A stretch of DNA of 64,000 nucleotides from Streptomyces marincola. Its GTDB lineage: Bacteria > Actinomycetota > Actinomycetes > Streptomycetales > Streptomycetaceae. The DNA lies in assembly GCF_020410765.1 (NCBI RefSeq), contig NZ_CP084541.1, positions 6,564,001 through 6,628,000 on the forward strand. The letters are read 5' to 3'. Shown here piece by piece: positions 49,552 to 57,598 of the stretch (the first letter of the stretch is position 1; each line of letters starts with the position of its first letter). The notes beneath the pieces are model-generated. The model was not told where the DNA came from. It saw only the letters and a list, made by a program, of their open reading frames with translations, and ran no database searches. The position numbers and the translations under genes are program-made.

Positions 49552-50322
49552 CTACTCGACCAGGTGGCGGTTGGCCCGGCTCCAGGCGACTCGTTGGCCC
49601 AGCTCGTCGAGATGGCCTTCGGCGACCCAGTGGACGTGAGGCTGGTTGCCCCGCTCGGCGAGCCGGCGGACCTGTTCGATTGTGTCCTGCTGGACATCAA
49701 TGACAGCGTCGACCAGCCCGGTGGTGGAGGTCAGACCGTAGGCCGTGGCGAACAGCTCCAGACGGTGGCGTCGATCGGGCGGCTCGGAGTACTGAAGCCA
49801 GCGCAGGCACTCGTCATCATCCCGGAACGGCGCGACGTACTCCAAGGCGTAGGCGACGTTATACAGGCGGCGGGCCGGCCGGGCGTAGTCCCAGTCCAGA
49901 ATCCCTACGGGGGCCGCGCCCCGCCAGACGATGTTCCACGGGCCGAAATCGCCGTGACAGACCACCTCGCCCTCGCCCGGCCTGCTCTCGCCGGTGCACC
50001 AGCTCAGGCCCTCGGGCAGGCGAAAGCCCGCGACCGCGTCGTGATCCCCACGCAGGAAGCGGGCGAAGGCAACCAGGCCGGCGTCGTCGACCACCCTGGC
50101 CCAGCCCTGCGGCCCGGACTCGCCGTCCAGATAGCTGAGCACCTCGCGTCCTTCGTCATCGATCCCTCTCACCCGTGGCGAGTACGGAAAGTCTACGTCT
50201 TCCCGATACCGGAGCAGGGCGTGAACAGCCGGAGTCCACGGATACACGGGCCGCCGGACGGTATCGCCCACGCGCACCACCCTGCGGTACCGATCTTCCT
50301 GTAACAAAGATTCATCGATCAT
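49552..50322 (-). CDS. Aminoglycoside phosphotransferase-fold kinase
   Basis: A 256-residue APH/choline-kinase-fold protein. The catalytic loop VCHGDFGPWNIVW (His123, Asp125, Asn130) and metal-binding ILDWDYA (Asp143, Asp145) are intact; the N-terminal lobe is short. It would transfer phosphate from ATP to a hydroxyl of an aminoglycoside, other antibiotic or metabolite. Such genes are common in actinomycetes and many do not confer resistance. ATG 50322 is chosen for its AGGGGGG site; an in-frame GTG 10 codons upstream is possible. An insertion sequence starts 115 bp beyond it. Confidence 0.85.
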   Translation of the reverse strand: MIDESLLQEDRYRRVVRVGDTVRRPVYPWTPAVHALLRYREDVDFPYSPRVRGIDDEGREVLSYLDGESGPQGWARVVDDAGLVAFARFLRGDHDAVAGFRLPEGLSWCTGESRPGEGEVVCHGDFGPWNIVWRGAAPVGILDWDYARPARRLYNVAYALEYVAPFRDDDECLRWLQYSEPPDRRHRLELFATAYGLTSTTGLVDAVIDVQQDTIEQVRRLAERGNQPHVHWVAEGHLDELGQRVAWSRANRHLVE

Positions 50323-50437
50323 GCCTGGAAAGCCCCCCTTGCTCAACACCACGACGTTCTCACCAAAACCTGATCATGGCCGACAGCTCCGCGCACAGCC
50401 ACATGTTTTCGTCGCCTCGGTTCTCAAACACCCATTA

Positions 50438-52023
50438 AGCTTGTTCTTTAACCTTTCAACCGTTGCAGGGCGATGAGTGTCTTCTCGCGGCGAACGGTTT
50501 TGCCCACGTCGCAGCGGGGTGCCAGGCGCCTGTTCCTGGTGCCGGGTGGTCGCCCGGGGCCGGGTCGGTGGGGTTTCGGTGCTCTGGCGGGGCAGGGCAT
50601 GTGCTGGCGGAGGTTCCGAAACGTCCGGCGGACCCGGGCCGGGGTGAGCCGGCCGTGTGCAGCTGGCTTCTCCCACGGGTGCCGCAGGTCCTGGGCCAGG
50701 GGGCGGGCGAGCCGGAGCTGGGTGTAGGCGGCGATGATCAGCCACGTCCACCGGTCGGCCGCTTCCGGCTCGCGCAGTCGGGGTTTGGTCCAGCCCAGCG
50801 TCTGCTTGAACAGCCGGAACGTGTGCTCCAGGTCGAAGCGCCGCAGGAACGCCTGCCAGGCCCGGTCGATGTCCGCATCGGTGGCACCGGTCTTCGAGGA
50901 CCACAACCACACCGCCGGCGCCTCCCGGCCTTTCGACAGGTGCTTGACCTCCAGCCGGATCAACGTCCCTTCGATCAACGGGAGTACGCCCACATGATCC
51001 AGCCAGGCGGCCCGGTGGGTCAGCCGCGGGTGGACTCGGTCCCACGCCTGGGTGACGGCCTTGCCGTAGTTGGCGGTGGCGGTGCGGGTGGTGACTGCCG
51101 GTTCCGGCCAGGTCTCGGGCTTGGCAAAGCGGAACTCCGGCCCGTGCTTGGGCGGCCGGCCGTTCGTCCCAGGCAGCCGCGGCGGCTTCGGTAACCGCAT
51201 TACGCGGTCGCCGCGGACGCGGCCGACCAGCTCGACCGGAAGGTCGCGCAGGACCCAGGCCAGGCGGGTGACGTCGTAGCCGGCGTCGGTCACGACGAGG
51301 ATGTCCGGCTCGCCGGGCTGCCACTGGCCCGCGGTGATGAGCCGGTCGACGACATCGCGGAGCTGGGTGGCGGTGACCGCGGTGGCGTCGCCGACCGGGC
51401 CGAGTCGGACGGCGTCCAGGATCTGCGCCCAGGACGTGGCGCCCATCTCCAGCACCGCGACGAACGAGTACGGCCAGCCGGGAATGAACTGCGAGGCCGT
51501 CTTCGCCCGGCCGTAGACGTGGCAGAACAGCCGCTCCGGTGAGCACGGCGCATCCGACCGCAGCCACGGTGAGACGTCCACCGCCAGTACCAGGCGCCCG
51601 TCGGGAAACCGGGGCAGGGGTAGGCCGGCCAGCACCGACCGCAGCCTGTCGGTGTCGATCCGGCCCTGGTTGAGGCCGTCGTACATCGCGCCGTGCCCGC
51701 GACGGTGCTCGGGCAGCAAGGTCAGCTCCACCGCCGAGTGCACCGCACCCGGCGCACACAACACCGCGTCCGCCAGCTCGAACAGCTCGTCGCCCCGGAC
51801 GGTCAGACACGCGTACAACTCGTCCCGGAAGCGTGACGCTTCCGCGAACGCATCCCCTGGAACAGTCTGAGGCAGCAGACTCACCCTCACGGCCTTCGTC
51901 GTGGTCACGTGCACCTTGGTCGGAGCACATGATCAGGCGAAGGCCGCCTCAGCGTCCGGCGAATGCCCAGGTGAGTGGCCTAGTTCGAAGCTCATTTCGA
52001 CGCTGGAGGTTAAAGAACAAGCT
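50438..52023. mobile_element. Insertion sequence with 17-bp inverted repeats
   Basis: Identical inverted ends AGCTTGTTCTTTAACCT at 50438-50454 and its complement at 52007-52023 flank one long minus-strand transposase gene, making an element of about 1.6 kb. A target duplication was not identified; the bases just outside the repeats differ. Confidence 0.85.
50448..51914 (-). CDS. DDE transposase of the insertion sequence
   Basis: A 488-residue transposase with no frameshift. The RNase H-like core has LVLAVDVSPWLR (first Asp), DILVVTDAGYDVTRLAWVL (second Asp) and a late glutamate region around FDLEHTFRLFKQTLGWTKP. The N-terminal part includes VPGDAFAEASRFRDELYACL, and the C-terminal tail is basic. 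It resembles the IS701-like group of putative actinomycete transposases. Start codon is GTG; a second in-frame GTG lies two codons on. The stop falls inside the left inverted repeat region. Both ends of the element are present, so it could be active. Confidence 0.85.
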   Translation of the reverse strand: MHVTTTKAVRVSLLPQTVPGDAFAEASRFRDELYACLTVRGDELFELADAVLCAPGAVHSAVELTLLPEHRRGHGAMYDGLNQGRIDTDRLRSVLAGLPLPRFPDGRLVLAVDVSPWLRSDAPCSPERLFCHVYGRAKTASQFIPGWPYSFVAVLEMGATSWAQILDAVRLGPVGDATAVTATQLRDVVDRLITAGQWQPGEPDILVVTDAGYDVTRLAWVLRDLPVELVGRVRGDRVMRLPKPPRLPGTNGRPPKHGPEFRFAKPETWPEPAVTTRTATANYGKAVTQAWDRVHPRLTHRAAWLDHVGVLPLIEGTLIRLEVKHLSKGREAPAVWLWSSKTGATDADIDRAWQAFLRRFDLEHTFRLFKQTLGWTKPRLREPEAADRWTWLIIAAYTQLRLARPLAQDLRHPWEKPAAHGRLTPARVRRTFRNLRQHMPCPARAPKPHRPGPGRPPGTRNRRLAPRCDVGKTVRREKTLIALQRLKG

Positions 52024-52112
52024 AAGGGCTTCCGGTATTCGTGCCTGGTTGCCACGCGGGCGGGTGACGCGCAGTGGCCGGGCTTGTTGACGTTCGCGGG
52101 CCCCGCGTTCGG

Positions 52113-52361
52113 TCAGTCGGTGTGGGTGATGCGGACGACGAACACGGTCAGGACGCCGGAGCTGACCCAGTAGACCGTGACGGCGCCGGCTACCGGCGCC
52201 TGCCGCCGGTCGCGGTTCTCGTCGAGTGCCTGTCCGTGGACGTAGGGGGCGGCGGCGATGTCGGCCACGGCGGCCTCGAACAGCCGGCGGCGCTGGCTGC
52301 TCATCTTCCGCAGCGCATCCCGTGCCTGGTCGTTGTACTGGAGGCGGTACCGGCGGCTCAC
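52113..52361 (-). CDS. RelE/ParE-superfamily toxin
   Basis: An 82-residue RelE-like protein (SRRYRLQYNDQARDALRKMS, VTVYWVSSGVLTVFVVRITH). Members are mRNA interferases or gyrase inhibitors and are normally made with an antitoxin encoded just upstream. Its GTG start overlaps a stop codon on the same strand (GTGA), but the frame leading to that stop stays open for only about 30 codons, so no full antitoxin is left. Either the toxin has lost activity, a different antitoxin neutralises it, or it is a silent relic. It lies just beyond the right end of the insertion sequence. Confidence 0.7.
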   Translation of the reverse strand: MSRRYRLQYNDQARDALRKMSSQRRRLFEAAVADIAAAPYVHGQALDENRDRRQAPVAGAVTVYWVSSGVLTVFVVRITHTD

Positions 52362-52450
52362 GCGTTCAGGTCCCCGGCCGCGCTGAACCCGGTGAAGTCC
52401 CCCGCCTCCTCGCCCGCGACCGTAGAACGACACCGATGCACACATTGTTG
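52358..52450 (-). pseudogene. Possible antitoxin C-terminal remnant
   Basis: A frame of about 30 codons ends GDFTGFSAAGDLNA and overlaps the toxin start by four bases, the layout of an antitoxin-toxin pair. It is closed upstream by TGA at 52451-52453. Family not recognisable. Confidence 0.4.
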
Positions 52451-52695
52451 TCATGCTCGCTGGATGAGCCCGCGGAGCGGAAGTCGGCCGGCGCTACCTG
52501 GCCCGGGCGCGGCGTTCCCCGCGCGGCGCGCGGGGAACGCGTTCGACGCCGATCGGTGATGACATGTGTGGTGAAAGCGCCCCCGGTCTCGTGCAGACCA
52601 GCAACGGGGGGCCGATTGGAGGCGTTCATGGCGCCGGGGTGCTGCCGGCGTGTTGGAGCAGGCCGCGGGGGAGTGGCGTCCGGCCCTGCGGGGTG

Positions 52696-53553
52696 TCAGC
52701 TGTTGAGGTCGAACACGCTCCAGGTGGTGAACGGTTCGGCCTGGACGTAGATCCTGCTTCCTCGGGCGGCGACCCGCCGGCGGCCGGGGGCATCACCGTT
52801 GGGCAGGGTGAGCAGGCCGACGTCTGTTGGCTGGACGGAAGTTTCGCTGAGTTCTCCGTGGGCGAGCCGGTTCCGCTCCTCGCCGTAGCCGCCGTAGAAG
52901 GCGACCCGGTGTCTGTGGACGGCCACCGCGCGGGCGCCCCGTATGCGGTTCGTCCACACCGTCACGCGCTGGTCGGGGCGTATTTCGACGAGCGGGAAGT
53001 CCGTGTAGGTGCAGGCCCAGGCGGAGGTGCCCGACACGTTCAGGGCGTAGCAGTCGACAAGACCGGGGATGCGGGCGCCGTCCCACGTCCAGGTGAGCTG
53101 GCCTGTGGCGTTCCAGCGGCGGATTCCTGCCGGGTTCTCGTCGAAGTGCCCGACCCAGATGTGGCCGGCCTCATCCGTCAGCAGGTGCTCGATGGCGTCC
53201 CCGACGAAGAAGGACGCGGCCTGGCGGCCGAGCGCGTCGAAGATCTGGACCTGGTCCCTGTCCTCGTGCCCGCGGGCACGCGACGTGGCAACGAGGAACC
53301 TGCCGTCGGGCAGACGGCCCAGGTACGACCCGCTGGCCCGCACGGCGCTCAGCTCGGTGAGCTCGACGTTGCCGTCCGGATGGACGGAGACGACCAGGGC
53401 GTCGACGAGCGGGACATCGCCGCCGGGCTGCGGAGCACGTTCGGCCAGCAGCCAGTGGGCGCCACCGAAGACATCGACCGTACTGGTCACGATATGGCGG
53501 CCGTGGTGGGCGCGGGGAAGGCGGGCGTAGGGAATGAGGGCGGTCTTCTGCAC
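52696..53553 (-). CDS. Beta-propeller-like hypothetical protein
   Basis: A 285-residue protein with repeating beta-strand blocks: GSYLGRLPDGRFLVATSRAR, HLLTDEAGHIWVGHFDE, GIRRWNATGQLTWTWDG and GSRIYVQAEPFTTWSVFDLN. The pattern resembles a six- or seven-bladed propeller. It has no signal peptide or membrane segment, so it is cytoplasmic. Asp-Gly turns recur as in NHL or SMP-30-like proteins, but catalytic metal ligands of SMP-30 are not evident. The start at 53553 begins MQKTALIPYARLP. Function unknown; such proteins are common in Streptomyces genomes. Confidence 0.75.
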   Translation of the reverse strand: MQKTALIPYARLPRAHHGRHIVTSTVDVFGGAHWLLAERAPQPGGDVPLVDALVVSVHPDGNVELTELSAVRASGSYLGRLPDGRFLVATSRARGHEDRDQVQIFDALGRQAASFFVGDAIEHLLTDEAGHIWVGHFDENPAGIRRWNATGQLTWTWDGARIPGLVDCYALNVSGTSAWACTYTDFPLVEIRPDQRVTVWTNRIRGARAVAVHRHRVAFYGGYGEERNRLAHGELSETSVQPTDVGLLTLPNGDAPGRRRVAARGSRIYVQAEPFTTWSVFDLNS

Positions 53554-53883
53554 GCGCGGGCTCTCCTGAGTGGGCGGTCACGGCCATCGGGCGCTTCGGT
53601 GAGGGGCGTTCGGCGGCGCGCGAGCGGTGGAGAGCAGACTGGGGAGCCTAGACGGCATGGCCCTTCCTGATCGTCACGCGGTGATCATCGTCGACATCCG
53701 ACCCCGTGACAATCCTTTTCGACGCGTCGCCCACACTGGAGTCAGCCCGCCGGTAGTGGGGGAGCCCATGGAACTGCCACAGGCCGGTGAAGAACTGCTC
53801 CAGCGGCGGTCGCGCGGTGTGGAGTCGAGACGATTCGCCCTTGGGAGGGGGCCGTGTCGGATTCTTGAACGTTGGAGGGGGAT
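53554..53883. other. Intergenic, possible short remnant
   Basis: The frame around 53657 (MALPDRHAVIIVDIRPRDNP) resembles the first residues of a Streptomyces regulatory protein but soon loses similarity. No complete gene is supported before the GTG at 53884. Confidence 0.35.
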
Positions 53884-54501
53884 GTGGCAAGGCCGCAGGA
53901 AGTGGTGTCGGGGCTGCTGCCCGAGGTCCTACGTGCTGAAGTCGCGCCGGAGAGCTGTCCGGCCTGGCTGCTGCGCCCCGGGCGCGCGGAATGCGTGCAG
54001 ATGTGGGAGACCGTGGCAGCGGTCTACCGGGCACTGACCGGTCTGGTGCTGCCCGAGCAGGCGCCGCCACGCGAGCGCCGCCGCCTGGACGCGGTGCTCA
54101 GATACGCCGACGGGCGCCAGCAGATCCTCGAGATCGACGAACGCCAGCACTTCACCGGCGCCCGGGCCACAACCCTGGAGTGCTACCCTGCCGACGCCGC
54201 GCTCGGGTTCGACGCCAGGGTCTGGCTGGCCCGTTCCCGGACGCTGGCGGGACGCGAACCCGCAGGAGGGTTCGCTGCTCCTCGCCCGCCCCTCTTCCCC
54301 GGCGCCGGTGGCCGCCACCGCCAGCGCGCCTTCCGAGACACGCTGGCCGATCTCCTGCCGCCCGCGCACGGCTGGCTTCCGACCTTGCGGATCAGCGACA
54401 TCGAGGTCACCGCCGTGGCTGCCGCAGCGGACCCGGCGGCAGCACTGCGCCTGCTGCTGGCCGCCCGCGGTGTTCCCCAGTCCCGCCTCCTGCCAGGATG
54501 A
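53884..54501 (+). CDS. Conserved hypothetical protein, possible nuclease-like fold
   Basis: A 205-residue protein. The most conserved-looking block is RRLDAVLRYADGRQQILEID with ERQHF following, near residues 65-90; an acid-spaced beta strand and EID-Q pattern like this recalls PD-(D/E)xK or MutH-type nuclease cores. FPGAGGRHRQRAFRDTLADL and HGWLPTLRISDIEV follow. The GTG at 53884 is preceded by GGAGGGGG and preferred over a TTG four codons earlier. No neighbour hints at a role. The nuclease idea is inference only. Confidence 0.65.
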   Translation: MARPQEVVSGLLPEVLRAEVAPESCPAWLLRPGRAECVQMWETVAAVYRALTGLVLPEQAPPRERRRLDAVLRYADGRQQILEIDERQHFTGARATTLECYPADAALGFDARVWLARSRTLAGREPAGGFAAPRPPLFPGAGGRHRQRAFRDTLADLLPPAHGWLPTLRISDIEVTAVAAAADPAAALRLLLAARGVPQSRLLPG

Positions 54502-54771
54502 CGCGGTCGGCACGCGCCTCGCCGCCCCCACGCCGTCAGCGGCGCAGTCGCCGGCAGACGGCAGACGGCAGACGCGATGAGGATGCTGGCGTTTGCGTTG
54601 CGTGGACGTCGAGGGAGATGAGCGGAGCGACGCTATCGAGGGGCGCTCCGAGGGCCACTGCCGCGGTGATGACTCTGGCTACGGCGTCGCCCGTCTCTGC
54701 GGCACCGGGCCTACGGGAACTGCCCCCGCAACAGCCTTCGCCCTCTCCGCTCACCCCTGCCAAGCCGGCGG
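54502..54771. other. Intergenic, nothing seen
   Basis: About 270 bases between convergent genes; no motif, hairpin or coding bias was identified beyond general high GC. Confidence 0.4.
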
Positions 54772-55449
54772 CTACGTGGACGGCCGCGCCGCTGACCGGT
54801 AGAGCGCGGCGATCACATGCTCGATGTCTTTGCCGTTGCGCAGCCGGGAGCGGACGGGGACACCCCCGACCCGGGCCGCCTCCAGCACATCCGGGGTGAA
54901 GCGGTGATACCGCAGCTCCCGTACTGCCTCGGGCCGCCGCAGCCCGACCACCGCGACCCAGGCAAGGAACTCCTCCTGGTCGGTGACTACCTGGCGCCAT
55001 GCCTGCGCCAGGGCCCAGGCTTCCGGCCGGCGGTACCAGTGCAGGGTGGCCAAGACCATGTCGAAGACGAAGACCTGAAAGCTCGGCCCACCCGGCCGCG
55101 GGCGGCCACCGCGCTGCCGCGGACGGCCGCCGCGTGGCTGGTGCCTGTGATCCAGACCCAGTTCGAGCCCGTACGACTGGGCCATCTGGGCGGGTGAGAG
55201 CGGCCTGGTGCGGCGCTTCGGCATGTTGGCCGGGGTCGGCGCCGCGCCGGAGTTGGCGGGCACATGGCCGCGCAGGAACCGGGCGATGGCGGCGGGGTCG
55301 CGGGGCCGGCTGAACCTGAGGAGCGGCACCGCGGCCGGGCGGGGCCTGCCCGCGTCGTCGTTGTCCGCCGCCTCCTGGTCCTCCTCGTCGTGCTTCACCA
55401 GCGCCGCGTCGATCCCCGCGCGGCCGTCGTCGTTCAGCCTCTCGACCAT
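54772..55449 (-). CDS. Hypothetical protein with basic low-complexity linker
   Basis: About 225 residues. The N-terminal half is acidic, then Pro/Arg-rich (KRRTRPLSPAQMAQSYGLEL, RGGRPRQRGGRPRPGG). The C-terminal half is a compact helical domain (FVFDMVLATLHWYRRPEAWA, QEEFLAWVAVVGLRRPEAVR, HVIAALYRSAARP). No membrane segment or signal is present. No known family is recognised. The Arg/Gly linker may bind nucleic acid. A GTG lies one codon before the ATG chosen; neither has a good ribosome site. Confidence 0.55.
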   Translation of the reverse strand: MVERLNDDGRAGIDAALVKHDEEDQEAADNDDAGRPRPAAVPLLRFSRPRDPAAIARFLRGHVPANSGAAPTPANMPKRRTRPLSPAQMAQSYGLELGLDHRHQPRGGRPRQRGGRPRPGGPSFQVFVFDMVLATLHWYRRPEAWALAQAWRQVVTDQEEFLAWVAVVGLRRPEAVRELRYHRFTPDVLEAARVGGVPVRSRLRNGKDIEHVIAALYRSAARPST

Positions 55450-55533
55450 CACGGGATCATGACGCGGACGGGCGGAACGGCGCCACCGAATTGACGCGGT
55501 CCCGGCGCCGCGGCGCGGGACCGAGCCGACCGC

Positions 55534-56199
55534 TCAGGGCGCGCTCCCCTCGACCAGCGGCCGCAGCTCCTCCTCCAGCGCATCGCTCTCCACGCGCTGC
55601 CAATACGTCGACGGGGGAGCGTACGACGTCTCCGGGCAACTCTCGTCCGGGCTGGTCGTACCGTCCAGGCTGAACTCGGCGACCTGCTCGCCCGTCTTCG
55701 CCTCGAACACCCGGTAGATGTACCGCTCGGAAAACACCTCCGGATCGCGATCCCCGTACGGGGCGCCCCCCAGGTAGCTGCAATCGCCGACCTTCTCGCC
55801 CTCGAACTCGTCGTCCGAGTACTCGCACACCACCAGCTGGGTGAAGTCGTAGGGCGCCGACCCCGACCACTCCTGCGGTAGCTGAGGCACCTCCACCTCG
55901 GGAAGGGAGCCCGGCCGGAACAGCACGGCCGGATGCGGCCCTGGCCCGCTCCACGCCGGGCCGTCCGGGGAGTAGGCCACCACCGCCCCGGCGTCGAACG
56001 GGTCACCGCCACAGGCGTCGTAGCCGTCCCTGGTCTCCGGCGGCCCGGGCGGCATCGGGATCTCGCGGGGCTTCGGGCTGGTCGGCACCGCGGGCACCCC
56101 GTCGGTCGGCGGCTCCCCCTCGCCGCCGCACCCGCACAGCACGGCCACGGCGACCGCTCCGGGAACGACCCCGGCCCTCCGACGACGCGTACGTTTCAC
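55534..56199 (-). CDS. Secreted lipoprotein, function unknown
   Basis: A 221-residue lipoprotein: basic MKRTRRRR start (GTG), hydrophobic AGVVPGAVAVAVLCGC and lipobox VLCGC. The mature protein has a Pro-rich spacer and a domain with six cysteines (YDACGG, VVCEYS, GDCSYLGG, SCPETSY) likely to form disulfides outside the cell. The start 56199 gives the shortest signal peptide and has a purine-rich site; ATGs upstream would add an unlikely N-terminal tail. It resembles other actinomycete surface lipoproteins of unknown role. Confidence 0.75.
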   Translation of the reverse strand: MKRTRRRRAGVVPGAVAVAVLCGCGGEGEPPTDGVPAVPTSPKPREIPMPPGPPETRDGYDACGGDPFDAGAVVAYSPDGPAWSGPGPHPAVLFRPGSLPEVEVPQLPQEWSGSAPYDFTQLVVCEYSDDEFEGEKVGDCSYLGGAPYGDRDPEVFSERYIYRVFEAKTGEQVAEFSLDGTTSPDESCPETSYAPPSTYWQRVESDALEEELRPLVEGSAP

Positions 56200-56388
56200 A
56201 AGACGCCCCTGCCCCCGAACGCCCATCCGGAATCCGGCCCGAGACGGGCGCCCCATCGTACAGCGCTGCGGAACACCGCGGTGCCAACACCTCGCCACCC
56301 CTCGCCCTTGATACCCGAGGACCGCCGCCGGGCAGCGGCCACCGGGGACGCGCGGCCGCTACCGCACGCCCCCGGACGCCACCCGCGC

Positions 56389-57190
56389 CTACGCGAGCTT
56401 CCGGCCAATCCCGCACAGCTCGTGTGTGATATCCGTCGCCGCCCCCACCTCGGCAAACTGAGGACGCCACTGCGGGCAGCGGAACAACCCCGGGCTCGAC
56501 CAGCTCCAAACCGTCGAAGAACGCCACCATCTGGCCCGGGCTGCGCAGCGTATACGGCACCGCACCGCCCTCGTTGTACCGGCGCTGCGCCTCGGCGAAC
56601 TCCAGGTTCGTGTCCGTCCCGTCGGCCAGCGCCACATAACTGCCCGCGGGCAGCCCCTCGACCAAGCGGCGAACGATGGCGTGCGGCCGCTCCTCATCGC
56701 CGATGTGCCCCAGCACGCCGAGCATGGTCAACGCGACCGGGCGGGAGAAGTCCAGCCGCTCGGCCGCGGCGGCCAGGATCGCGTCGGGATCGCGCACATC
56801 GGCCTCCACGTAATACGTGCGGCCCTCCGGCGAACTCGTCAGCAGCGCCCCCGCATGGGCGAGCACCAGCGGATCGTTGTCCACATACACGATGTGCGCC
56901 TCCGGCGCGACGCGCTGCGCAAGCTCATGAGTGTTGTCCTGGGTGGGCAGCCCCGTCCCGATATCGAGAAACTGCCGTATCCCCGCCTCACCGGCCAGGA
57001 ACCGCACCGCCCGGCCCAGGAAATACCGCTGCCCACGGGCGATGTCCACAATACCGGGGAACGCCTCCCGATAGGCCTCACCGGCCACCCGGTCGACCTC
57101 GTAGTAGTCCTTGCCTCCCAATAAGTAGTTCCAAATGCGGGCCGAATGCGGTACCGACGTGTCGATGGGCCGCGACGCGCTCTCGCTCAT
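56389..57190 (-). pseudogene. SAM-dependent methyltransferase (DUF574 type) with C-terminal frameshift
   Basis: From ATG 57190 the frame gives a typical actinomycete methyltransferase of the DUF574 group: SARIWNYLLGGKDYYEVDR, SAM-binding FLDIGTGLPTQDN (residues 75-87) and VALTMLGVLGHIGDEE. Near 56474-56476, in a CCC run, the frame breaks; the expected tail PQWRPQFAEVGAATDITHEL to GIGRKLA and TAG (56389) is in another frame, one base out. Without the shift the protein would have about 266 residues. A single extra C, real or a sequencing error, explains it. Most of the enzyme, including the SAM site, is unaffected. The start has a strong AGGAG site. Confidence 0.75.
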
Positions 57191-57598
57191 GCTCACGCTC
57201 CTCTGCTCAGCGGATACGGCCCCATCCCACCATGCGGACGCCCCGCCAGCCCTTCCGGCCCCACCCCGAACGGCCCCGACAAGCAAGGCAGTTCGGCCAA
57301 GTCCGGCAGCCCCCGCGCCCCCACCCGCCGGGCGCGGCTACCACTCCGCAGGCGTGACCGGTCCCGAACGGCCTGCGATACACCTGTGAGCCGTTGCCCG
57401 AGACGGCAGACAAGCAAGGGATACCTGGCCGCGCACGTGGCGGAAAGCCGTCCGTGGCTCGTTACCCCGGTGCACAAGTCTGCCCCAGCAGAAGGAAGCG
57501 ATCTTGGCGCTCATTCCGCAAAGGCTCTTGGTACCGCAACGAGCACCACAACAGTGCGTGCACCGATCGGCCCACCGCGAAGGGGGCCCGGTCGCCCC
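57191..57598. other. Spacer upstream of the terpenoid operon
   Basis: About 400 bases between divergent genes that should hold the promoters of the methyltransferase and of the cyclase operon. No distinct operator palindrome was found; an AAGGGGG site lies 14 bases before the cyclase ATG. Confidence 0.4.

Noticed and set aside
52026..52112. Target-site duplication of the insertion sequence
   Set aside because: Bases next to the two inverted repeats do not match, so no duplication can be claimed.
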